Position numbers and translations under genes: made by a program
Shown here: piece by piece, positions 47,836 through 59,400 of the stretch
Layout of the letters: every line of letters starts with the position of its first letter
Position numbering within the stretch: the stretch's first letter is position 1
Notes under the pieces: generated by a model
What the model saw: the letters and a program-made list of their open reading frames with translations, nothing else
What the model was told of the DNA's origin: nothing
The model's database searches: none
Source: Stomoxys calcitrans
Lineage: Eukaryota > Arthropoda > Insecta > Diptera > Muscidae
Length of the DNA: 64,000 nt
Assembly (NCBI RefSeq): GCF_963082655.1
Contig: NC_081556.1
Coordinates: 73,083,227 to 73,147,226 of the forward strand
Direction of reading: 5' to 3'

Positions 47836-49028
47836 ATGAAACAAGTAAGGGCGGGATGAAGTCGGGCGAAACCGACCTTTGATACCCTATACCACATTGG
47901 GTATGTAGGCTAAGTCGTCAAAACTAAAATTTGCTCAAATTTGATATCTAAAATTTCTAACAAAATCTGTAGATATAGTAGGAACCATAAGAAAAGACAA
48001 CCGTTATGCAAATTTTTGAGAAGATCGATGGATGAATGTGAGCTTTAGCAAAGACCTTAAAAGTGACAAGTAAAAGTGTGCTTATTTCTGCCGGGCCGAA
48101 TCTTGGGAAACTCACCACCATAGTTTCTGCTAAAAATTTATGCAAAATATCAAACCAGCAAAAATTAAAGCTTCTGAAACCGAACAAGCATGATCGAGCG
48201 ACAGCAATATCAGGTTATAGACTGATTTGGACCGTTGTGGCACAGTTGTTGTAAGTCGTAACAGAACACCGCATGCAAAAATTTTTAGGACAAAAATTAA
48301 GGCTTGTAGGGGCTCAAGAGGTGAAATCGGGAGATCGGTTCATATGGGAGCTACATCAGATTGTAGACCGATTTGGACCGTACATGGCATAGTTGTTGAA
48401 AGTCATAACAGAACATACAAATACAAATTTTGCCCATGAACATTCCACTAAGGAAATTTTACACAAGTACTTCTTATAAGTGTAAGTCGGTTGGAATTGT
48501 CAATGGACCAAATCGGCCCATGTTTTGATATAGCTGCCATATAAACCGATCTTGCGTATTGACTTCGTGAGCCTCTAGAGGGTGCAATTCTTATCCGATT
48601 TGGCTGAAATTTCGCACATAAAATTTTGATATCACTTCCAACAGCGATCCAAATCGGTCCATAACCTGATATAGCTGTCATATAAATCGATCAGGGATCT
48701 TGACTTCTTGAGCCCATAGAGAGCGCAATTCTCATCCGATTTGGCAAAAATTTTGTACAACGGCTCCTCCCATGGCCTTCAACATACGTGTGCAATATGG
48801 TCAGAATCGATCTATAGCTTCATGCAGCTCCCATATAAATCGATCTCCCGATTTTGCTTCTTGAGCCCCGAATCGGACTATAACATGATATAGCTTCTCC
48901 TCCTCCGTCCTTTTTCATAATTCTTTGTTTGCCTTATAAGAGATACTGCGCAAAGAACTCGACAGATGCGACCATGGTGGAAGGTATATAAGATTCGGCC
49001 CGGACGAACTTAGTACGCTCGTACTTGT
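47836..49028. mobile_element. Three stacked mini-me fragments (families E and C)
   Basis: 47836-48060 is a family E start ('aaacaagtaagggcggg'). 48066-48430 is an inverted family C end ('gacaagtaaaagtgtgctta', 'ctgccgggccgaatcttg'). 48460-49028 is a forward family C copy ending 'ggtatataagattcggcccg'. A 20-bp SINE scrap ('cccatgaacattccactaag') joins them near 48435. Confidence 0.65.
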
Positions 49029-50229
49029 TTACCACTTCTTTCATAATCTGTTCTGCTTTCCTGTTAATTTCGAATAATTTTAATTTTGTTTCACAATACT
49101 CTTCTAGCCGGGGGCGTCAAATTTCGACCACTTTCGGCATCAATGGCGTTGGGCTTTTCTGCACAGACAAGCAATGTCACATAAAGCCACCAAACATAGT
49201 CCAGCTAAGGTAAATCGCATGATCTTTTAGGCCATGCTACAGGCCCCAGGAAATGTCTGTACAACAAGTGCATCCAAAAGTTCAAATTACCAAATTAGTT
49301 ACCATAAGAAATGCATTGCCGATACCGTTACAGAAAATTTCGCAGTATGCACCTCTGGCGAAATTTTCGTTACCATGAGAAATGCATTGACATGTTTTAA
49401 ATGAAATTTTCGTTACCGGTACCGTTACAGAAAATTTCGCTTGCAGGCACATAACTGAAATGAAATTTTCTTTGCGTAACAGGGTGACGTGATAGGCATT
49501 GGTGAAATTTTTCTTGCAACTACAAATGAAAATTGATGTTTTAATAGCTCCACGCAATATTAAATTAAGACAATTAATTATAGCACATATGTACTTTATT
49601 AGCCAAAAATTATTGAAATTCGGCCAAAATTATAAATCGATGTTTGTCGCCATCTTGTATTCTACACAACTATTTTTCAGTGGCGACATAAATGTCTTGA
49701 CTGCAACCGAAAATTTCGCTAGAGGTGCATATTCAGCTTTACGGCAAAATAAAGTAAAAATAAGCTTTTTATGATCTTAAGAAGTTCTTTCGGCAGATCG
49801 ATATATAGGGGGCAGGAATCCAAACGAAAAAGCCTTTTATAGGCTAGAGAAAGTAAATTAAATTATTCTTAAGTGTCTGTTCTTCTATGATATTTTCATC
49901 CCAATGTGCAACAGTGAGCAAGAAAAACGGCTGATATGTGAAAGCATCAAATAAAAAAAAAACAAATCTGAGTCTCTCAAGTGTTGTTAGTTTTCTAATT
50001 TTGAGATTTATTCACAGAGTCATCTAACAAATTGTTTTTGTTATCGTGGCAACGAGAGCAACGCTCATCAGCTGGCTGAACTATTGGCTTCTCCTGGGTT
50101 GTGGGACAAAGCGGCATTTGTCAGATCGTGCTAGGTCTTCAGTTCCAACAACGAGCGAATCATAAACGGATGTTTAATTCCACGGATTTTACTTTTCCCT
50201 GTTAAATTCAAAACTTACGATTGCAAATA
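49029..50229. other. Upstream region of the second tetraspanin with imperfect palindromes
   Basis: 49300-49460 contains two near-palindromes built on 'gaaattttc' and 'gaaaatttc'. The rest is AT-rich. A short frame at about 50045-50135 (NESNAHQLAELLASPG) faintly resembles the end of a retroelement RNase H. No host exon was recognised. Confidence 0.4.
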
Positions 50230-50366
50230 TTCAAATTGAATTGATTTCTCAGTAGCATTAAACAAATAAACGAATCTCGAATAGTTTAGGTTTTGGTTTT
50301 TTATAATAAGAAGAAGTGCTTTTTGCAGCAAACAGTCGTAGTTGTGTCCAAATTCTGAGTATCAAA
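50230..50366 (+). promoter_or_regulatory. Candidate promoter/5' UTR of the second tetraspanin
   Basis: The stretch just upstream of ATG 50367 lacks recognisable repeats. It contains TCAGTA at about 50248, which fits the arthropod initiator TCAGT, and a TATAATAAG at about 50300 that is poorly placed as a TATA box for it. The sequence before the ATG fits the fly translation-start consensus. The exact start is not determinable from sequence alone. Confidence 0.3.
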
Positions 50367-50426
50367 ATGTACATCTCCACACGAACCTACAAATTCATTG
50401 TGATGTCTATAAATGTGATTTGTGCG
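50367..50426 (+). CDS. Exon 1 of the second tetraspanin (20 codons)
   Basis: This short open segment starts at ATG 50367 and stops at a GTAAGT donor at 50427. It encodes a few polar and basic residues and then a hydrophobic run, as first exons of fly Tsp42E genes do. Its phase-0 end matches the phase-0 start at 63180. It is too short for most ORF callers and lies 12.75 kb from the rest of the gene. Confidence 0.85.
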
Positions 50427-53400
50427 GTAAGTGAAGACAATTGCAATGCATTCATGATGCCATTGTGCAAACTTCTTGCAATTATCTCTTGGCGAGGCGA
50501 CGCGCCGCGGCGTTGAACACGGAATAATTAGTCATTTGACTGCTCATCATTTTAAAAATAAGTCAATTTTCGTGTTAAATTTGTGCCATATTTGTACCAG
50601 CCGATGTAGTGAGTGAATCGTGGAAACTAAAACAAAAAATGTATGTCAAAAATAAAACGCGGTTCGTTTTGGACTTGAAATGAAAATGAAAAGAAAATGT
50701 TTCGTGCCAATGTAGCAGAAAATTTGGAATTAATTAATAGATGCATGGTTGCTTATTTGTAGTTATGCTTTGCTTTCTCTACATCGCAACTGTAATGACG
50801 AATCTTTAATCGACCTACATATCGCATCGTCCACATGTCGTTTTGCTCAACTATACTATATTTCATATTTTCATGCTGAGGCTCCTTAACAATTTGACAG
50901 AAATGTGGCACATTTACTTCGTATTGATGTAGGTCGTGGGAGATTGAAATAAATTTAAATATGGACCAATTTGGACCACTTTTCGTACAGAAGTTTTTTT
51001 TTGTCCATAGTTCAGAGCTTATAAAACATGTATTTGTTTTAGACGATTTCTCCTAAAGTTGAATGGTATTGGATACTGTCCAAGATCAAATGTGAATATA
51101 GCTGCCATATAGACCGATCCCCTGATTAATGGTGTTGAGGTAATGAATTCATAAACACTTTATGAAAATTTTGAGAATGAATGAATGTATTAGTCCTCTC
51201 TATATCCATGTGATAGTTCGATGAAGGTGTCATTGATCGGTGCTACGACTGAAGTTTTCGAGGTCATACCCAAGAGTGCATAGTTGAGACAATCGGTCTA
51301 TAACTACAATTTTGACATGCATTATAAAATGTTGCTAATATTGGGAAGATATCTCTATCTGATTCAAAGTTACAAAATTATTTCCAAAAGTTTTAGATTA
51401 GAAGGGTAAACGTGTATTGCATATCTTCTCTTATATATAACCAGTAAGGAAAGGCAAAAGTCGGACGTGGCCGACTATATAATACCCTACACCAACTATT
51501 ATACGTGCTACTTTTAATATATAAAACTTATCTTAAAATCTAGTCAGCATTTAATTTTTCATAACTATTGGCATATCGGATAAAAAATATATATGGGAGT
51601 AGTAAATTTAAATCGAAACCGAATTTTATGAAATTTTGCACACGTATTGGGACGTCAAATTAAACACATCGTGCAAAATCTTGTTAAGATCAGACTAAAA
51701 TTGTGGCTTCTACAGCCTTATGACTCTATATCGGATGAAATATATTTATAGGGGCTATATCTAAATATGAACCGATTTTTATGAAATTTTGCCCACATAT
51801 GTAGATGTCAAATAAAACACCCAAGCAAAATTTTGCAAAGATCTGACTAAAATTTTGGCTTCTACAGCCTGAAAATTCCATATCGCATATATATGGAAGC
51901 TATATCTAAATCTGGACCGATTTTGACGAAATTTTGCACAAATATGACAACGTCAAACACAACTCCTCGTACTAATTTTTTTTTAAGATCGGAACAAAAT
52001 TCTAGCTTCTACAGGCTAAAAACGCCATATCGGAGGAAAGATATATATGGGGGCTATATCTAAATCTGAATCGATTTTTATGAAATTTTGAGCACGTATT
52101 GGAACGCTAAATAAAACGTCTCGCGCTCAATTATGAAAAGATCAGCCCAAAATTATGGCCGTCACACCCTGAAAATTCCATATCGGATGATAGACATATA
52201 TGGGAGCTTTATCTTAATCTGGACCGATTTTTATGAAATTTTGCACACATATATAGATGTTGAATAAAACACTCCATGCCAAATTTTGCAAAGATCGGAG
52301 AAAAATTGTGGCTTCTACAGCCTTAAAAGGCCATATCGGATGAAAGATATATATGGGAGCTATATTTAATCTGGACCAATTTTCATGACATTTTTCACAC
52401 ACATTAGGATGTCAAATAAAACACCTCACGCAAAATATTTTAAAGATCGGACTAAAATTGTGGCTTCTACAGCCTTAAAAATCCATATCGGATGAAAGCT
52501 TTATATGGGAGCTATATCTAAATCGGGACCAATTTTTATAAAATTTTGAACAAATATAAAGATCTCAAATAAAACAACCCGTGCCAAATTTTGAAAAGAT
52601 CGGACAAAATTTGTGGCTTCTACGGCCTTAAAAAGCCAAATCGGATGAAAGATATAAAGGGTGATTTTTTTGAGGTTAGGATTTTCATGCATTAGTATTT
52701 GACAGATCACGTGGGATTTCAGACATGGTGTCAAAGAGAAAGATGCTCAGTATGCTTTGACATTTCATCATGAATAGACTTACTAACGAGCAACGCTTGC
52801 AAATCATTGAATTTTATTACCAAAATCAGTGTTCGGTTCGAAATGTGTTCAAATTTTGACAAATTTTGTTCAGCGATGAGGCTCATTTCTGGTTGAATGG
52901 CTACGTAAATAAGCAAAATTGCCGCATTTGGAGTGAAGAGCAACCAGAAGCCGTTCAAGAACTGCCCATGCATCCCGAAAAATGCACTGTTTGGTGTGGT
53001 TTGTACGCTGGTGGAATCATTGGACCGTATTTTTTCAAAGATGCTGTTGGACGCAACGTTACGGTGAATGAACACATTTCGAACCGAACACTGATTTTGG
53101 TAATAAAATTCAATGATTTGCAAGCGTTGCTCGTTAGTAAGTCTATTCATGATGAAATGTCAAAGCATACTGAGCATCTTTCTCTTTGACACCATGTCTG
53201 AAATCCCACGTGATCTGTCAAATACTAATGCATGAAAATCCTAACCTCAAAAAAATCACCCTTTATATATATATATATACCAATCACGACAATATGGGAC
53301 TCAAATGAAAGGTATTTAAGAGTAGAATACAAATCTGATACCTAAATGTACAACCAAGTGTTTGGTCGTACATTTTGGGGTTGGGGGACCACCCCAATCA

Positions 53401-56400
53401 CCCACCCCTTCAATCGAACATATTTACCGACCACGTCAATATGGAACTCTAATGAAAGGTATTTACGAATCTGATAACCAAATGTGGGACCAAGTTTTGG
53501 GGGTCCACTCCTTCCCAAAACACCCCCCAAATAAAACTTTTTTACTGACCATGGCAATATGGGGCTTAAATAAAAGGTATTTGAGTGTAGAATACGAATC
53601 TGATATCCAAATGTGGGACCGATGTTTTTTGGGGGCCTTTGGGAATAAAGCACAAATCTGATATCTATATTCAGGAAAAATTGTGTATAGGAACTTCCCA
53701 CCACCATAATACCACCCAAATAGGAAGTATTTGCTGACCATTGCTATATTAGGCTCAAATAAGATTTTTTTTTAGAGTAGAACACGATATATATTTACGA
53801 GCTAAGTCACTGAGTGGATGGGGCTCTATGGAAAAATGGGGCTCAAATAAAAGGTATTTCGGAACAGACCATGAATCTGATATCAACATTCGGGACCAAC
53901 TGTCTAAGGGATGTCCCACCATCATAACAACCCCCAAATAGGACGTATTTGCCCACCAAGACAATTTGGGTTTTCAAGACATTGGAGCTCGATATTCATA
54001 GTTTTTAGGACCCATACCCCAAAACCGGACATATTTGATGGCTTTTGTAATAAGGGATTTAAATGAATGGTATTGGAGATTAGAAAATGAATTCGCTATC
54101 CAATTTCGAGGTCAATGGCAATATGGAGTTTAAATAAATGTTATATAGATATATTAGAATAGAGTACGTTGCTGATATATTTTCAGGGCTTAGTGTGTGG
54201 GGGACCACATCACTCCCCAAAACACCCCTAAATCGGGCATATTTACCTACCATGTCAATGTGGGGCTTAAATCAAAGGTATTGGCGGGCAGAGCAAGAAT
54301 TGGTACCCACTTTCGGGACCAATTTTCTGGGGGTCTACCCCTCTCCTAAAATACCCAACAAACAGCCCTTTTTTTGCAAACCATCGCAATATGGCGCTCA
54401 AATAAAGGTATTTGGGAGTATAATACGAATTTAATATCCAAAAGTAGGACCATGTATTTAGGGCATCACCCCTTCCCCAAAACACCCCCCAAAGGGTATA
54501 CACAATAAGGAACTTAAGTAAAATCCATTTGAAAGTAGAGTATGAAGTTGGCACCTTTACTTATGTCCTGAATCTCTGGTCATTAGCTTCAAAATATATT
54601 TAAAAAAAACGCTACATTAAAAAAGTTATTTTGGAGTGTAGCGAAAAAGACTGGATCTGTGTTTACATCCAAGAGGAGTGTGACGTACAAGTTTCTCTGC
54701 ACCTTGCTTTGCCTTATCTTGAAAATAAATATTTAACGTTATGGAAGAATCACAAAATCTGTCATCGGTCTTACTGATTACGATACTTATATATTATAAA
54801 TATGAAAAAAAATAAATAAAAACGGAAACTGAATAATAAGTTCACATTTCCTAGTTATCATTAAAAAGCTTTAATTAGTACCTTAATAAATCATTTTTGG
54901 CGGATGATCTTGTATTATTTTTAGTGTGAGAGTAATTGAACCAGTTGCGTTAGTTACAGGGCCGTTATTAAAGGTATTGTTACACAAGTAAATTCATGAA
55001 TTCCGCTTAAAATTCGCCTTTATTAATAATTACAACAATTAAATCGGGAATTGGTTACTGCTGTTATGGTCTCAAGTAGTCATATCGGGGAATCTATATT
55101 TATGTATATAGACCGATTCGGATCTTATTTGGCAAGGACGTTGGAAGTTAATCAATCAAATCAAGTGAAAATTTAGACCTATAGGAGCTCAAGAATTGGT
55201 TTATATGAGAGATATAACAGTACGCTCAAAAAAAAATTTGCACTAATTTTAAAAATTCGTGCCAAAGATTGCAAATTCAAATTTACCCAGGAACTGGGGC
55301 AAACTTTTCACAAATCAATAAGTGCTGTCCAATTTAATTTAAAGATCAGTTATAAGGGAACTCCTTTTCATAGCCGAGTCCGAACGACGTGCCGCAGAGC
55401 GACACCTCTTTGGGGAAAAGTTTTTACATTGCAAAGTACCTCAGCGGTGGGATAACCACCGCTGAACATTTTTTTCTGATGTTCCTGCTAGGATTCGAAC
55501 CCAATCGTTCAGCGCCATAGGCGGACATGCTAACCTCTGCGCTACGGTGGCCTCCAAAGATTAGCAAACTTAATTTAAAGATAGTAAATTTTTCAACTTT
55601 TTAAGGGAAAATTCCCTTTGTTGAAAAATATTTCCTTTACGTTAAGGACTTTATATTTTAAATGGTAGGTTAATAAATCCTTAATTTTGCTTCTTGTTTT
55701 TAAACACAAAAATATGAAATTGTGGTCAAAATGTCGTTGAAAGTTGGGAAATTGACCTTAGGACAAGACAACAGTGAAACTTAGTTGAAGACGCAAAATG
55801 GCCTCACAATATTAAATTTTTTAGGTTAAGATACTAAATTTAATTTTTTTTTTTAGAATTTTTCAAAAAATAATAATTGGACAGTTATATATAAAGTAAA
55901 ATAGGAATCAAGCAGCTATCAAAATTTAAAATGGATGACCAAGTCCGTTAGTAAATGAAAATTTAATTTAAACAGCATCGATTTCGGCACAAGGATTTGG
56001 GTTAAAACTTCCAATACCAGAGCCGAATAACATCTTAATCGGTCTATAAACCGGTATAGTCCCCATACAAACCGATCCCTAGATTTGACTTTTCAGCCCC
56101 CTAGAAGCCTCAGTTTTCATCCAATTTGGCGAAATTTGACATAAGGACTTCCTTTCTGACTTCTAACATCAGTGCCAAGTATGATTCTAATCGGTCTATA
56201 AACACTGAAAAAAAAGTTGACTCAACATTTAACATTATTCGTAGGATTTTAGCAATGAAAACCGAGCCAAAGAACCAAAACTCACTTGGGTCTAAAGAAG
56301 TCAAAACTGGGGATCGGTGTGTATGGGGCTATATCCAAATCTGAATCGATACGGCCCATTTGCAATCCCCAACAACCTCTATCGATAATAAGTATCCTTC

Positions 56401-59400
56401 TAAATTTCAAACTGACATCTTTATTTGTTCGAACACTAGCGTGATTTCAGCAGACGGGCGGACGGACATGGCTAGATTAGTATACGCGCCATCCTATAGT
56501 GTTGTTCCAATTGTAGTTCTTAACGTTACTGTTTGAAGTTAATTTTGCTGTTTTTCAGCAATCTGCTGATATTGTAAAATGTTAGCAATTAAAGAATAGC
56601 AGGCTGACAGCTGACATTTTTGTTTTGTTTGTTGAACAATTCTGCTTCTCCGTTTATGATGGGATTGGTATGTTTGTGAAATTCTTGACTGTCTAACCAT
56701 TTTCGCCCGTCCGTTTGTTCAAATCACGATAGCGGTCGAACGAATGAAGATAACCACATGAGGATCAAATCGGTTCAGATTTGGATATAGCACCCCCATA
56801 AACCGATCAATCAATATGATAAATTGAGTCCATAGAGGGCTCAATTCTTATCCGATTGGCTAAAATTTTGCGCAATTACTTCTACTATGATCCCCAACAT
56901 CTATGCCAAGTATAGTCTGAATCGGTTCTTAATCTGATATAGCGCCCATATAAACTGATCTTCCGATTTTAATTCTTATCCGCCTTGGCTGAAATTTCAC
57001 ACGATTATTTCTGCTTTGAGTTCGTCCCTGTTTGGGAGAGCTTAAGGAAATTAGAAAAAATACAAAAATTATACTTTTATAATATTTTATTGCGTTGATA
57101 GACGGGCGGACACCTCAGGTGAACACTGACAGTTGGAAGAAATCTCCTCACAACTGTGGCAATGCTATTCAACATGTGTAGTTGTTTTAACGAATGTGTA
57201 GATGGTCCTGGATGCCATCGCATCGCGCTGTGGTTTACAGCTTTCTGCTTTTGAAGACTGATATGGCCTTTTTCCATCTTGCTGTACATATTTTGTTAGG
57301 TTATTACCATGGGACGTTGTTGTTGCTTCTTGAACTCCTCGATCGAAATGATAGAATTATTCTATTATTAACCAAGGGCCATGGTTATAGATTTACAACA
57401 AATTTACATCATAAGGCTGATACTACGTTCGATTTTAGTGGTATTTTTCGTCGATTATTTTTTTAGATAATAGATTTTAAAGGAAAACACCTAGCTGATT
57501 TCATTCAATAGCAAATTTCTTCATTACTTATGGTAAAATTTTAATAAAATTAAAAATTTGGCTAGGAATATCAGTAAAATGTTGTTGTTGTTGTGTGTTG
57601 TACACTGAGGCCGCAGCCCTCGCAGTAAAATGTATTTTTTACAAGTGGAAATAAATGAAATTAGTTTGCTTAATGAGCATTTATTACCCGATTTGGCTGA
57701 ATTATGGGACTGTGAGATTTATTGGCGGCCACCGTAGCGCAGAGGTTAGCATATCCGCCTAAGACACTGAACCACTGCGACCATCAGAAAGAATTTTCAG
57801 CGGTGGTTTTCCCCCTATAACAACATTTGTGAGGTACTATGCCATGTAAAAACCTCTCTCCAAAGAGGTGCCGCACTGCGGTATGCCTTCAGCACTCGTT
57901 TATAAATTGAGCTTAAGCCCTTATCATTGAGCTTAAGCTTGAATCGGACTGCACTCATTGATACAGAAGTTTGCCCCTGTTCCTTGGTGGAATGTTCATG
58001 GACAAAATTTGCAAATTTGTGTTTTAATGGCTTCCTTGATATCTGTGCAGTATATGTTGCAGATCAGACCATTGTTGTATACAGCAGCCACATTTACCGA
58101 TAACGACAAAACCGATTTTAAGAATTAACTTCTTGAACTTAAACAAAGTGCATTTTTTATTACATTTTGACAAAATGAAAGTAAGATGCGTATATACGTA
58201 CAAATATATCAGTGATTGGGGTATCCAAAGTTCAAAGTTAATCCGTTTTCTACTACATTCTAAATTTCCCATGAATATTCCATAGGGTGTAGTCCGTTTA
58301 AAGTTCAAGCTCAATCGTAACGGGCCTCCATTTTAATGTCGAGTACGAACGGTATGCCGCATAGCGAAACCACTTTGCAGTGAAGTTTTAACATGGCAGA
58401 ATACTTCAAATATGAAGCCTGCCGAAGAACCACAACTGAAAATTTTTTTTTTGAGGTACTTTTTTTTTTCAAAATGCTTAGACGGCAGCAGCTAGTGAAG
58501 TATATCATAAGGTCTCGTCCACACCGCATGTGTCCAGTGTTCTGAGGAAAAGTGATTTCACTGCTTTCTCAACTGCCCATGGATGTGTAAGGAAACTTAT
58601 CATGACAAGATCGAAAGAAACTTGTGAGGATGAACTCCTGGTGGATTGAGAAGGCGAGGCTAACGTAACAGTGGTGGAAGTTCTGAATGCTGACTATGGT
58701 CCGGTTTCTGCAGATAAATCTCCACCATTCTAAGTCCCCTTCGGCGGTTCTTCTGCTGGCAGGAGGATTTGACGTGATTTTTATCCAGGAGTCATACAGG
58801 GTGGCTGATGAAAGCCGCTACCAAAAAAAAATGTAATAACTTTTTTTCTATTTAATAATAATAATTTAATAATTAATTTAATTAATTAATTAATTAATTT
58901 AATTAATAATAATTTAATAATTAATTTAATAATTTAATTTAACATGAATAAAAGAAAAATGTATTCCATACACCGAAAAAAAAATGTAGCAATATTCATC
59001 ATTGTAGCAATATTCATCAGCCACCCTGTAGGTGTGTGGAAGCATAGTTCGAAGACTAAAAATTTCTGGAGTTCAACAAGGATACGGGGAATGGAGGACA
59101 CAGAGCCTGTATTCTTCAAAGAGTAGTCTAAGTATTTGTATCCTTCCACCGCTAAAATTCGCTGAAATTTCAGTAGAAGCCAGCCTTGAAATTAATGTAT
59201 GATACACGATTACACTGAAAAAAAAGTTGGCCGAAAATTTAAGATTCCTTATTCGTTGGATTTTAGCAATGAAAATAAGCCAAATAACCAAAACGTTAAA
59301 ATAAAGATACAATATTTAAATAAAAATTTTTATTTGCTACCGGACATGACCATCCGTTTGAATTTTTGATCACTGATTGATTCTTATTTTACTATATAGA

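Noticed and set aside
49145..49207. Exon-like stretch between 'cttctag' and 'aaggtaaat'
   Set aside because: None of the three frames gives a known domain and the flanks fit no gene model here.
55470..55553. A tRNA gene (box A and box B present)
   Set aside because: It continues into the SINE body shared by several copies and lacks a full cloverleaf, so it is a SINE head.
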